Shown here one piece after another: positions 1 through 6,340 of a stretch of DNA of 10,294 nucleotides. The translations under genes were made by a program, and so were the position numbers. Numbering within the stretch: position 1 is the stretch's first letter; each line of letters opens with the position of its first letter. Under the pieces are notes generated by a model. That model saw nothing but the letters and a program-made list of their open reading frames with translations. It was not told the origin of the DNA and ran no database searches. This DNA comes from Verrucomicrobiota bacterium (GTDB lineage Bacteria; Verrucomicrobiota; Verrucomicrobiia; Methylacidiphilales; Verrucolacustridaceae). The DNA lies in NCBI GenBank assembly GCA_010025475.1, contig RGTE01000035.1, positions 1 through 10,294 of the forward strand, read 5' to 3'.

Positions 1-417
1 GCGGGCATCACTATCGAGGCGGATCGGGTGGAGGACTTCCGCAAAATCTTAGGGGCTTGGCTGGAGAAAAGTGTCCGACCGGAGATCTTTGAAAAGAGCC
101 TATCCATCGAGATGTGTCTTTTACCCGAGCATCTAACCCCGGAAATGGCGCGGGCCGTGGGGGCAATGGCTCCGTTTGGAAAAGGAAATCCCGAGCCCGT
201 TTTTCAAATCGAGGGAGTCCAAATGGCCACCGCTCCGCGGGTCTTTGCCGAGAGGCACCTGAAGTTCCGGGCCCAGGTGGGGGACAGAAAGTTTGAGGTG
301 GTGGGTTTTGATTTTGCACAACGTCCGCCGGATCGGCCGACCTTTGACTTGGCGGGATCGTGGGAATGGGACGAGTACACGGACGCACCCCGGTGGCGGA
401 TGGCCGACTGGCGCTGA
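1..417 (+). CDS. recJ: RecJ single-strand-specific 5'-3' exonuclease, C-terminal part (5' end outside window)
   Basis: The reading frame is open from the first base and stops at 415-417, leaving 138 residues of the C-terminal end. RecJ degrades single-stranded DNA 5' to 3' in RecF-pathway recombination, mismatch repair and base-excision repair. Only the region after the DHH/DHHA1 catalytic core is visible. The beginning (AGITIEADRVEDFRKIL) matches the end of the DHHA1 region. The stretch at about residues 50-65, containing APFGKGNPEPVF, is the signature at the start of the RecJ C-terminal OB-fold domain, and is followed by the strand LKFRAQVGDRKFEVVGFDF. The protein ends soon after WRMADWR. 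No catalytic Asp/His motif lies in the window, so activity cannot be judged here. The 3' end overlaps recG by 52 nt in another frame, which suggests coupled translation of two recombination/repair proteins. Identification is firm from the OB-domain signature; the gene is truncated only by the window edge. Confidence 0.87.
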   Translation, partial: AGITIEADRVEDFRKILGAWLEKSVRPEIFEKSLSIEMCLLPEHLTPEMARAVGAMAPFGKGNPEPVFQIEGVQMATAPRVFAERHLKFRAQVGDRKFEVVGFDFAQRPPDRPTFDLAGSWEWDEYTDAPRWRMADWR

Positions 418-2417
418 CTCCGGAGAAGGCCAGGGCGCTCCGGGCCGCCACCAGTCTGGCCGAGCGGCTGGGACTGGGCTCTCCCGACGACTTGGCCGGC
501 TATCTGCCCCGGCGGCATGAGGATCGGCGAAAGGGATGGCATCCGTCCGAAGGATTGCCTGAAGGACCGGTGAACTTTCAGGGCACGGTCACGCGATCCA
601 AGTTGAACCGCTGGCGGGGGCGGAGATGCATGGTGGAGGTGGACCTGCAGGTGCAGGGAGGTTTGGGTGAATGGGTACGCCTTGTCTTTTACAATCTTCC
701 CTTCATGGCACGGGCTTTTCCGGAGGGGAAGCGGGTGGCGGTTTACGGCCGGATGGAAGAGAAAAAAGGGGTTTTTGTGGCCACTCACCCGGAAACCGAG
801 ACGGTGGAGGAGGGTAAAGAGGAGGGCATACATCTGGATCGGGTGGTGCCGATTTATCCGCTGAGTGAGGGCCTGAGCCAACGAAGGGTGCGGTCGGCCA
901 TTTACCATTATCTCCGGGAGTTTTCTCCGAAAGTGGAGGAGGCATTTCCAGGGACTCCGGATCTGCCCTCGCGGGCAGAAGCTTGGCGAGCCTTTCATTT
1001 TCCTGAATCCCTGCGTGAGGTGGAGATTGCCCGAAGACGACTGGCCTACGAGGAGTTGCTGGGCACCCAATTTTCCTTAAGAGTTCGGCGGGCGGCCCGC
1101 GAGGCCATCCGCATTGAACGATCTCCCAAGGAAAGGGATTTGGTCGAGCCCTGGCGCAACTCCCTCCCTTGGCCCATGACCGGAGATCAGCAGAAGGTTT
1201 GTACCGAAATCGATGCCGATCTGGCGCTGGCCCGGCCCATGCATCGTCTGCTGCAGGGCGATGTGGGAGCGGGAAAAACCCTGGTGGCGGCCCATGCCCT
1301 TTTGCGGGGGCTGGAGCACGGCACCCATGTGGCCCTGATGGCACCCACCACTTTATTGGTGGAACAGCACGCGGCTTCGCTTCGGAAACTGCTGCCCCGC
1401 GGGGCCCTGGAGGTGGTGACCTGGACTTCCGATTCCAAACCCGGCCCCGCAGGACTGTTTCCGAGGATCACGGTCGGTACCCACGCCCTTTTCGCAGAAA
1501 AGGCGAGGTTGGCGCGCCTTTCTCTATGCGTGATCGACGAGCAGCAGCGGTTCGGGGTGAAGCAACGCGCGGCGTTTTTAGCGAAAGGGGAAAGACCGGA
1601 TCTTTTGGTGCTGACCGCAACCCCGATTCCGCGCACCTATGATTTGCTTCTTCACGGGGATCTGGATGTGTCGCTTCTTCAGGAAATGCCCCCCGGCCGG
1701 GGTGAGGTGAAGACCTTGGTGAGGGATGGCACGGTGGTGGAAAAGATTTGGGCCCATTTGAAGGATCGCGTGGCGATGGGCGACCGGGTGTATGTGGTGG
1801 TCCCGAGGCTGGGCGAGGAAGTATCGGATCCGGCCGACGAGGCCTCGGTGAAACGGACCCACGAGCAACTTTCCGCGGCCATCGGAAAGGCGCGGGTGGC
1901 TCTTCTCCATGGAAAGATGAAGGAAGAGGAAAAGACCGGTATTTTGGGAAAATTTCGAAAAGGCGAGATCTCCGTGCTGGTGGCGACCACGGTGGTGGAG
2001 GTGGGGGTGGATGTGCCCGAGGCCAACTGGATGGTGATCGACCACGCGGACCGGCTGGGATTGTCCCAGTTACATCAACTGCGTGGCCGGATCGGGCGCG
2101 GGGGCCGGAATGGGACTTGCGTGCTCATCCAGCGCTCCGGAGGGCCAGCCGCCAAGGATCGGCTGGAGTTTTTGGCTCAGAACCGGGACGGTTTCAAAAT
2201 CGCCGAGGAGGATTACCGAATCCGGGGGCCCGGGGACATTTTGGGGGAGGATCAAAGTGGTATCCCCCGTTTCCGGTTTGCCCGATTACCCGAGGACCTA
2301 CCCTTATTGAAAGGGGCGCAAAACGAGGCCACACGACAAATGGAAGGCGGGTGGCGGCAGTGGAAGGGATTGGTCGAAGCAGAGGCCCGGGCCAGGGAGG
2401 ATGTGGCGACGAATTAG
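366..2417 (+). CDS. recG: ATP-dependent DNA helicase RecG
   Basis: RecG is a monomeric superfamily 2 translocase that regresses stalled replication forks and migrates Holliday junctions and R-loops. The 683 residues match normal RecG length. With the start at ATG 366, residues about 65-145 form the OB-fold wedge domain (NFQGTVTR, LVFYNLPFMARAF, ATHPE). The helicase core shows Walker A GDVGAGKT (298-305), MAPTTLLVEQH (Ia), IDEQQRFGV (Walker B, about 390-398) and TATPIPRT (III, 417-424). The C-terminal lobe shows LLHGKM, VLVATTVVEVGVDVPEAN, QLHQLRGRIGRGG and the RecG-specific GPGDILGEDQSGIP. The usual DEQH box reads DEQQ. ATG 366 was chosen because GGGA (354-357) sits 8 nt upstream; GTG 360 in the same frame is an alternative adding two residues. 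The first 52 nt lie inside recJ. The coding region is intact and stops with TAG. Confidence 0.95.
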   Translation: MGRVHGRTPVADGRLALTPEKARALRAATSLAERLGLGSPDDLAGYLPRRHEDRRKGWHPSEGLPEGPVNFQGTVTRSKLNRWRGRRCMVEVDLQVQGGLGEWVRLVFYNLPFMARAFPEGKRVAVYGRMEEKKGVFVATHPETETVEEGKEEGIHLDRVVPIYPLSEGLSQRRVRSAIYHYLREFSPKVEEAFPGTPDLPSRAEAWRAFHFPESLREVEIARRRLAYEELLGTQFSLRVRRAAREAIRIERSPKERDLVEPWRNSLPWPMTGDQQKVCTEIDADLALARPMHRLLQGDVGAGKTLVAAHALLRGLEHGTHVALMAPTTLLVEQHAASLRKLLPRGALEVVTWTSDSKPGPAGLFPRITVGTHALFAEKARLARLSLCVIDEQQRFGVKQRAAFLAKGERPDLLVLTATPIPRTYDLLLHGDLDVSLLQEMPPGRGEVKTLVRDGTVVEKIWAHLKDRVAMGDRVYVVVPRLGEEVSDPADEASVKRTHEQLSAAIGKARVALLHGKMKEEEKTGILGKFRKGEISVLVATTVVEVGVDVPEANWMVIDHADRLGLSQLHQLRGRIGRGGRNGTCVLIQRSGGPAAKDRLEFLAQNRDGFKIAEEDYRIRGPGDILGEDQSGIPRFRFARLPEDLPLLKGAQNEATRQMEGGWRQWKGLVEAEARAREDVATN

Positions 2418-2431
2418 CCGGTTTACGTTTA

Positions 2432-2451
2432 CGATTACCTTTAGGTAGTCG
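2432..2451 (+). other. Small hairpin between recG and hemL
   Basis: In the 52-nt gap between recG and hemL, CGATTACC (2432-2439) pairs with GGTAGTCG (2444-2451). This gives an 8-bp stem with one G-T wobble and a TTTA loop. Just upstream is a short near-repeat (GTTTAC, GTTTAC, GATTAC). No T-run follows, so it is not a classical intrinsic terminator. It ends about 8 nt before the hemL Shine-Dalgarno sequence, so it might affect message processing, stability or hemL translation. Function is inference; the pairing is visible. Confidence 0.35.
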
Positions 2452-2469
2452 AATGGTTAGGATGTGTAG

Positions 2470-3768
2470 ATGTCGTTAGGGGGAGGGAAAAAATCCAGGA
2501 AGTTGTTTGAGCAGGCGAAGAAAGTGACGCCCGGGGGCGTGCACTCGCCGGTCCGGGCGTTTCGGGCGGTGGGGGGAACCCCGGTGTTCATGGCCTCCGC
2601 CAAGGGGGCTTATCTCAAGGATGCGGATGGGAAAACCTACGTGGATTATGTCGGAAGCTGGGGTCCGGCCATTTTGGGACACGCGCATCCGGCCGTGACC
2701 GGTGCGGTGAAAAAGGCGACGGGAAGGGGATTAAGTTTTGGAACTCCGCATGAGGGGGAAGTGGAGCTTTCCCGGATGATCCGTCGGATGGTCCCCAGCT
2801 TGGAAAAGGTTCGGTTCTGCAACAGCGGAACCGAGGCCACGATGTCCTGTCTTCGGTTGGCGAGAGGATTCACCAGGAGGAACGGCATTGTGAAGTTTTC
2901 CGGCTGCTATCATGGTCATTCCGATGCCCTGCTGGTGGCCGCCGGTTCCGGCGCGTTGACCCTGGGTCGGCCCGACAGCGCCGGAGTGACGCCGGGAGCG
3001 GTCCAGGACACCCACGTGTTGCCCTTTAATGATCCCGGTGCGGCCGAGGAGCTTTTTGCCAAGCGGGGGGCCGAAATCGCCGCGGTTCTGCTGGAGCCGA
3101 TTCCCGCCAATGCGGGGTTGATTTTACCCGTTCCGGGGTTTTTAGGGAAACTTCGGGAGCTAACCCGCGAACACGGAAGTCTTTTGATTTTTGACGAGGT
3201 GATGACGGGATTCCGTCTCGCCCCCGGTGGAGCCCAGCAACTGCTCGGAATCAGGCCGGATCTGAGCGCTTTTGGAAAGGTGATCGGAGGGGGGCTGCCG
3301 GTGGGGGCTTTTGGAGGACGTGCCGAGGTGATGGATCATCTCGCCCCCGATGGGCCGGTGTATCAGGCTGGAACACTCTCCGGGAACCCGATGGCCATGG
3401 CGGCCGGTCTTGCCCAGCTGAAGGAACTGGCCAAAGGTAAAATTTACCGGCAGTTGGAAAAGACCGGTGCCGCACTGGAGAGGATGTTTCGGGAAGAGCT
3501 GAGATCTGCGGACCGGAGGGATCCTTTCGTTCGAATCGGGTCGATGTTCTGTCTTTTTTGTCGCCCGGAGGGAGGTCCGATCAGAAACCTTCAGGATGCC
3601 GAAAAGATTGACCGAGATCGCTATGCAAAGCTTTTTCATGGTCTCCTGGAACACGGGGTGTACTTTCCGCCCTCGCAATTTGAGACCTGTTTTCTCTCCG
3701 CAGCTCACGGGCCAAGGGAGTTGGAGATTACCCGAAAGGCCCTGCGGGCGGCCCTTCGGGAGGCTTGA
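2470..3768 (+). CDS. hemL: Glutamate-1-semialdehyde 2,1-aminomutase
   Basis: This PLP-dependent class III aminotransferase-fold enzyme converts glutamate-1-semialdehyde into 5-aminolevulinate. It is the last step of the C5 (tRNA-Glu) route into heme, chlorophyll and cobamides, and acts in the cytoplasm. The 432 residues equal the usual family length. The N-terminal signature AKKVTPGGVHSPVRAF (residues 16-31) is typical of HemL. NSGTEATM (118-125) contacts cofactor phosphate, CYHGHSD (146-152) stacks on PLP, FDEVMTGFR (241-249) holds the Asp that binds the pyridine nitrogen, and SAFGKVIGGGLPVGAFGG (266-283) carries the Schiff-base lysine K270. GTLSGNPMAM (301-310) completes the active site. 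ATG 2470 is preceded by AGGA (2459-2462), 7 nt upstream. A small hairpin precedes this site. The gene follows recG on the same strand, and the downstream hexapeptide gene appears to begin at or inside its 3' end. No missing key residue was noticed. Confidence 0.96.
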   Translation: MSLGGGKKSRKLFEQAKKVTPGGVHSPVRAFRAVGGTPVFMASAKGAYLKDADGKTYVDYVGSWGPAILGHAHPAVTGAVKKATGRGLSFGTPHEGEVELSRMIRRMVPSLEKVRFCNSGTEATMSCLRLARGFTRRNGIVKFSGCYHGHSDALLVAAGSGALTLGRPDSAGVTPGAVQDTHVLPFNDPGAAEELFAKRGAEIAAVLLEPIPANAGLILPVPGFLGKLRELTREHGSLLIFDEVMTGFRLAPGGAQQLLGIRPDLSAFGKVIGGGLPVGAFGGRAEVMDHLAPDGPVYQAGTLSGNPMAMAAGLAQLKELAKGKIYRQLEKTGAALERMFREELRSADRRDPFVRIGSMFCLFCRPEGGPIRNLQDAEKIDRDRYAKLFHGLLEHGVYFPPSQFETCFLSAAHGPRELEITRKALRAALREA

Positions 3769-3796
3769 GGTTGCCGGCGCGAAGCACGCCTGGGAG

Positions 3797-4339
3797 GTGT
3801 TGCCCCGGATCGCTGACTACCTGAAAAAAAATCTCAAGAACGGCTCCAAGGCAAAAATCATCGGCTCACCGGTCATTGGGGAGAATGTTCACCTTGGGGA
3901 AGGAACGATCGTGGAGCCCGGGGTATACATTCGGGGCCCGGCGTGGATTGGGAAGAACTGTGAAGTTCGGCATGGCGCCTACATCCGGGAAAATGTGATT
4001 GCCGGAGATGGCTGTGTCTTGGGAAATAGCTGTGAGTTTAAAAATTGTGTGCTGCTCTCCGGGGCCCACGTTTCCCATTTCAGTTACGTGGGGGACTCGA
4101 TTGTCGGAAGGGACGTGAACCTCGGGGCTGGCGTGATTCTGTCCAACTACCGGCTTGATGGTCAGGCGATCAAAGTGCGGGCGGCGGGAACCGTGGTGGA
4201 GACAGGTCTGCGCAAGTTTGGGGCGATGGTGGGGGACAAAGCTTCCATCGGCTGCAATGCCGTCCTTAATCCCGGCAGCCTGATTGCCAAAGGGGCCAAA
4301 ATTCTCCCGGGAACGATTTGGTCAGGAAGTCAGAAATAA
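3797..4339 (+). CDS. Left-handed beta-helix (hexapeptide-repeat) sugar-nucleotidyl/acyltransferase-like protein; start uncertain
   Basis: Most of the protein consists of hexapeptide repeats of the [LIV]-G-x-x type (IIGSPVIGENVHLGEG, VEPGVYIRGPAWIG, VIAGDGCVLG, SIVGRDVNLGAG), which fold into a triangular left-handed beta-helix. LGAGVILSNYRLDG resembles the acetyl-CoA-site segment of the GlmU C-terminal domain. EVRHGAYIR, YVGDSI, GLRKFGAMVGD and CNAVLNPG match a widespread short GlmU-like family often annotated UDP-N-acetylglucosamine diphosphorylase-like. No N-terminal nucleotidyltransferase domain is present, so acetyl or acyl transfer to a sugar is more likely than UTP-dependent activation; this is inference. 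GTG 3797 gives 180 residues, but conserved family residues (HAWEVLPRI) begin upstream at 3785, in frame. The frame stays open back into hemL, with ATG 3596, 3623, 3638 and TTG 3680 as candidates, none with a good ribosome site. The real start probably lies near the hemL stop (3766-3768). Confidence 0.8.
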   Translation: MLPRIADYLKKNLKNGSKAKIIGSPVIGENVHLGEGTIVEPGVYIRGPAWIGKNCEVRHGAYIRENVIAGDGCVLGNSCEFKNCVLLSGAHVSHFSYVGDSIVGRDVNLGAGVILSNYRLDGQAIKVRAAGTVVETGLRKFGAMVGDKASIGCNAVLNPGSLIAKGAKILPGTIWSGSQK

Positions 4340-4374
4340 ATCTTACAAAATAACAAGCCTTGGATGGGGAAGGT

Positions 4375-4417
4375 GGAAAGGGGGAAGTGGAAATCCTCCT
4401 TCCGCTTCAGACTTTCC
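4375..4417. terminator. Imperfect stem-loop between convergent genes, possible bidirectional terminator
   Basis: GAAGTGGAA (4384-4392) pairs with TTCCGCTTC (4400-4408), with one wobble, around a 7-nt loop. An outer stem GGAAAG (4375-4380) pairs with CTTTCC (4412-4417) across a 3-by-3 internal loop. It sits between the stop of the hexapeptide gene (4339) and the stop of the leftward deacetylase (4431), where a shared terminator is expected. There is no clean T-run on either side, so the terminator call rests on position and pairing only. The 8-mer TTCCGCTT also occurs twice here (4400 and 4414). Confidence 0.4.
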
Positions 4418-4430
4418 GCTTTGAGCCAAA

Positions 4431-5144
4431 CTAAGCGTACGGGGATCCGACGAAGCTATGGAACGGTGCGGTGACGAAGGAACGCTCTCTTAAACCATCG
4501 AAAATGGCCGGTACGGCATCGGCGGTTTGGGGGTGGAGGTCGTGGAGCAGGATGATTGAGCCTGGTTGGCTGGCGGACAAAACCCGCTGAATGATGGCCG
4601 AGCTGCCCGGTTGGGACCAATCCTTGGGGTCGACCGACCAGTAGGCGACGCCCAGACCATGCTTGGAGGCGAGCGGTCCCTGCTCACGCCGAAAAGCCCC
4701 GTAAGGGGGGCGAAACCAAACCGGAGTCACGCCGGTGGCACGGGTGATGGCTTCCTGGGTCCTGCCAATCTGCTGATCGACGGCCGTATCGCCCATACCG
4801 GCCAACCGCGGATGGGTGTAGCTGTGATTGGCGACATCGTGCCCCTCCTCCACCAACCGCCGGGCCAAGTCCGGGCGGGCATCCACCTTGGCTCCGATGA
4901 GGAAGAAGGTCGCGCGCATATTGCGCTTTTTCAGCTCCTCCAACACCCGTTCGGTCACCCCGGGGGTGGGGCCGTCGTCGAAGGTGAGAGCCAGTTTGTT
5001 TCCGAAACCGGGGCCGGAGTTGATGAAAGCGGGGTTTACCTCGACCTCGCCGGCATCCCCGATGGTGCCGTTCTGAGCGCGACCCGGCACGGCGAGGCCG
5101 GCACCGGCCATGGCCAAAAGCCGGAGAAAATCGTTCCGCCTCAT
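4431..5144 (-). CDS. Exported NodB-type polysaccharide deacetylase (carbohydrate esterase family 4)
   Basis: CE4 enzymes remove N- or O-acetyl groups from chitooligosaccharides, peptidoglycan or exopolysaccharides using a metal bound by Asp-His-His. All five NodB motifs are present in the 237 residues: TFDDGP (54-59), HSYTH (107-111), RPPYG (145-149), VDPKDW (171-176) and LLHD (199-202). The catalytic core starts about residue 48 and runs to the C-terminus. The N-terminus (MRRNDFLRLLAMAGAGLAV, then PGRAQ) is a signal peptide with a twin-arginine look. One extra residue separates RR from FLR compared with the Tat consensus, so Sec export or lipid-free membrane retention is also possible. ATG 5144 was chosen because AAGAGG (complement of 5151-5156) lies 6 nt upstream; an in-frame ATG at 5174 would put ten residues before the signal. 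The gene is divergent from the glycosyltransferase cassette and convergent with the hexapeptide gene. Likely place of action is the periplasm or cell surface; the substrate is unknown. Confidence 0.92.
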   Translation of the reverse strand: MRRNDFLRLLAMAGAGLAVPGRAQNGTIGDAGEVEVNPAFINSGPGFGNKLALTFDDGPTPGVTERVLEELKKRNMRATFFLIGAKVDARPDLARRLVEEGHDVANHSYTHPRLAGMGDTAVDQQIGRTQEAITRATGVTPVWFRPPYGAFRREQGPLASKHGLGVAYWSVDPKDWSQPGSSAIIQRVLSASQPGSIILLHDLHPQTADAVPAIFDGLRERSFVTAPFHSFVGSPYA

Positions 5145-5191
5145 AGACTTCCTCTTTAGCACCGGGAGAGGCATTCTCAAGAGGCCTTTCC
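5145..5191. promoter_or_regulatory. 47-nt divergent intergenic region with mirrored ribosome binding sites
   Basis: The gap between the divergent deacetylase and glycosyltransferase genes contains CCTCTT (5151-5156) and AAGAGG (5179-5184), a perfect 6-nt inverted repeat. Read on their own strands, both are AAGAGG Shine-Dalgarno sequences, 6 nt before ATG 5144 (minus) and 7 nt before ATG 5192 (plus). There is too little room for two ordinary promoters, and no clear -35/-10 pair is seen here. Promoters probably lie inside the opposite coding regions. Confidence 0.5.
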
Positions 5192-6340
5192 ATGAAGATC
5201 TGTGACCTGACCCAAATCTATTCCCCCAGGGGCGGAGGGGTTCGGTCTTATCTGGAGGCCAAGCGAAAATATATCCGGGATCACACTCCGCATGAGCACC
5301 TGATGATCGTGCCGGGAGCCCGCACGCAACAAGTGGAGGGGGGCCGAACCCGGCTTTGGACGGTGGCGGGGCCGTTGGTGAACCGGACCTCCCGCTACCG
5401 CTGGATGTTGGACCTGCCGGCCCTGCTGCGAATTCTCTACCAAGAGCACCCGGACATCGTGGAATCAGGCGATCCCTATCATGCGGCGATGATTTCCCGG
5501 AACTGGGCCAACCGCCGTGGTTCGGACTTTTACATGTTTTACCACTCGCACTTCCCGGATGCCTTGCTGCGGACCGTCCTGAAATTTGCGGGAAGCTGGG
5601 CGCGGGGATGGGTTGAGCGGGTGGCCGGGGACTATCTGCGGAACATGTCCCAAAACAGCCGCGGGGTCTTTGTGGCCAGCCAACACCTGATGCGGGTTTT
5701 GTCGGGCTGGGGTTTGCAGGGCCTGATCCACTTGCCCCTCGGAGTGGATACCTCCGTGTTCCGACCTGACGAGGGCAGGCGAGAGGAAATCCGGGAGCGG
5801 CTGAAACTTCCGCCGGATGGCCCGATTTTTCTCTATGTGGGAAGGTTTTCCCCGGACAAGGACACGGCCCTACTTCTTCGGGCCTGGCTGAAAATCGCGG
5901 AGAAGATGAAGGGCCCTTGGACAGGGGTAATGGTCGGGGACGGTCAGATGACGGATCTGGTGGAGACTTTTGTCCGACACAACCCGCATATGCGCAGGGT
6001 CCCGTATTTGAAAAGGCCGGAAGATTTGGCGGACTGGTACCGCGCCGCGGATCTTTTGATTCATCCTGGTCGTTGGGAAACATTCGGCCTGGTTCTTCTT
6101 GAGGCGCAGGCGTGTGGTCTGCCGGTGATCGGCTTTCGCGGTGGAGCGATGGATGAACAGGCAGCTGATTTGGGGAGTTGGTCTCTCGAACGAAGCTCTA
6201 CCGGGCTGGCGGAAGCGGTGATTCGAAAGGCGCGGGATTTGAGCGGGGCGGATCGGAGCCGGGCCACCCGTTACGTGGCGGACCGTTTCAGCTGGCAGCG
6301 CACCTTTGCGCGGCAAATGGAGGTGTATGAGCGCAAGTGA
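5192..6340 (+). CDS. GT4-family glycosyltransferase (GT-B fold), first gene of three-gene cassette
   Basis: This 382-residue protein is a retaining GT-B enzyme that should transfer a sugar from a nucleotide sugar to a lipid or glycan acceptor at the inner face of the membrane. The N-terminal lobe opens with MKICDLTQIYSPRGGGVRSY, with the glycine loop at 14-16 that contacts the donor phosphate. SHFPD (119-123) is the typical acceptor-side segment. The linker LPLGVDTSVFRPD (181-193) leads to the C-terminal lobe, with YVGRFSPDKD (215-224, carrying the R and K that bind phosphate) and VGDGQ (248-252). The E-x7-E motif WETFGLVLLE has E296 and E304, followed by ACGLPVIGF. It resembles MgtA-like mannosyl/glucosyltransferases, but donor and acceptor cannot be told. 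No transmembrane segment is seen. ATG 5192 has AAGAGG 7 nt upstream. It overlaps the next gene by 14 nt (ATG-N8-TGA), pointing to coupled translation. Confidence 0.93.
   Translation: MKICDLTQIYSPRGGGVRSYLEAKRKYIRDHTPHEHLMIVPGARTQQVEGGRTRLWTVAGPLVNRTSRYRWMLDLPALLRILYQEHPDIVESGDPYHAAMISRNWANRRGSDFYMFYHSHFPDALLRTVLKFAGSWARGWVERVAGDYLRNMSQNSRGVFVASQHLMRVLSGWGLQGLIHLPLGVDTSVFRPDEGRREEIRERLKLPPDGPIFLYVGRFSPDKDTALLLRAWLKIAEKMKGPWTGVMVGDGQMTDLVETFVRHNPHMRRVPYLKRPEDLADWYRAADLLIHPGRWETFGLVLLEAQACGLPVIGFRGGAMDEQAADLGSWSLERSSTGLAEAVIRKARDLSGADRSRATRYVADRFSWQRTFARQMEVYERK

Noticed and set aside
204..1070. 288-codon minus-strand open frame across recJ/recG
   Set aside because: It is antisense to two well-identified genes and its translation shows no family motif.
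1748..2479. 243-codon plus-strand frame inside recG
   Set aside because: Gly/Arg-rich out-of-frame translation of the RecG helicase C-terminal lobe; no independent evidence.
5145..6083. Long upstream extension of the deacetylase frame on the minus strand
   Set aside because: The frame is open but runs antisense to the glycosyltransferase, with low-complexity Pro/Ser/Gly-rich translation. The signal peptide and a good ribosome site place the start at 5144.
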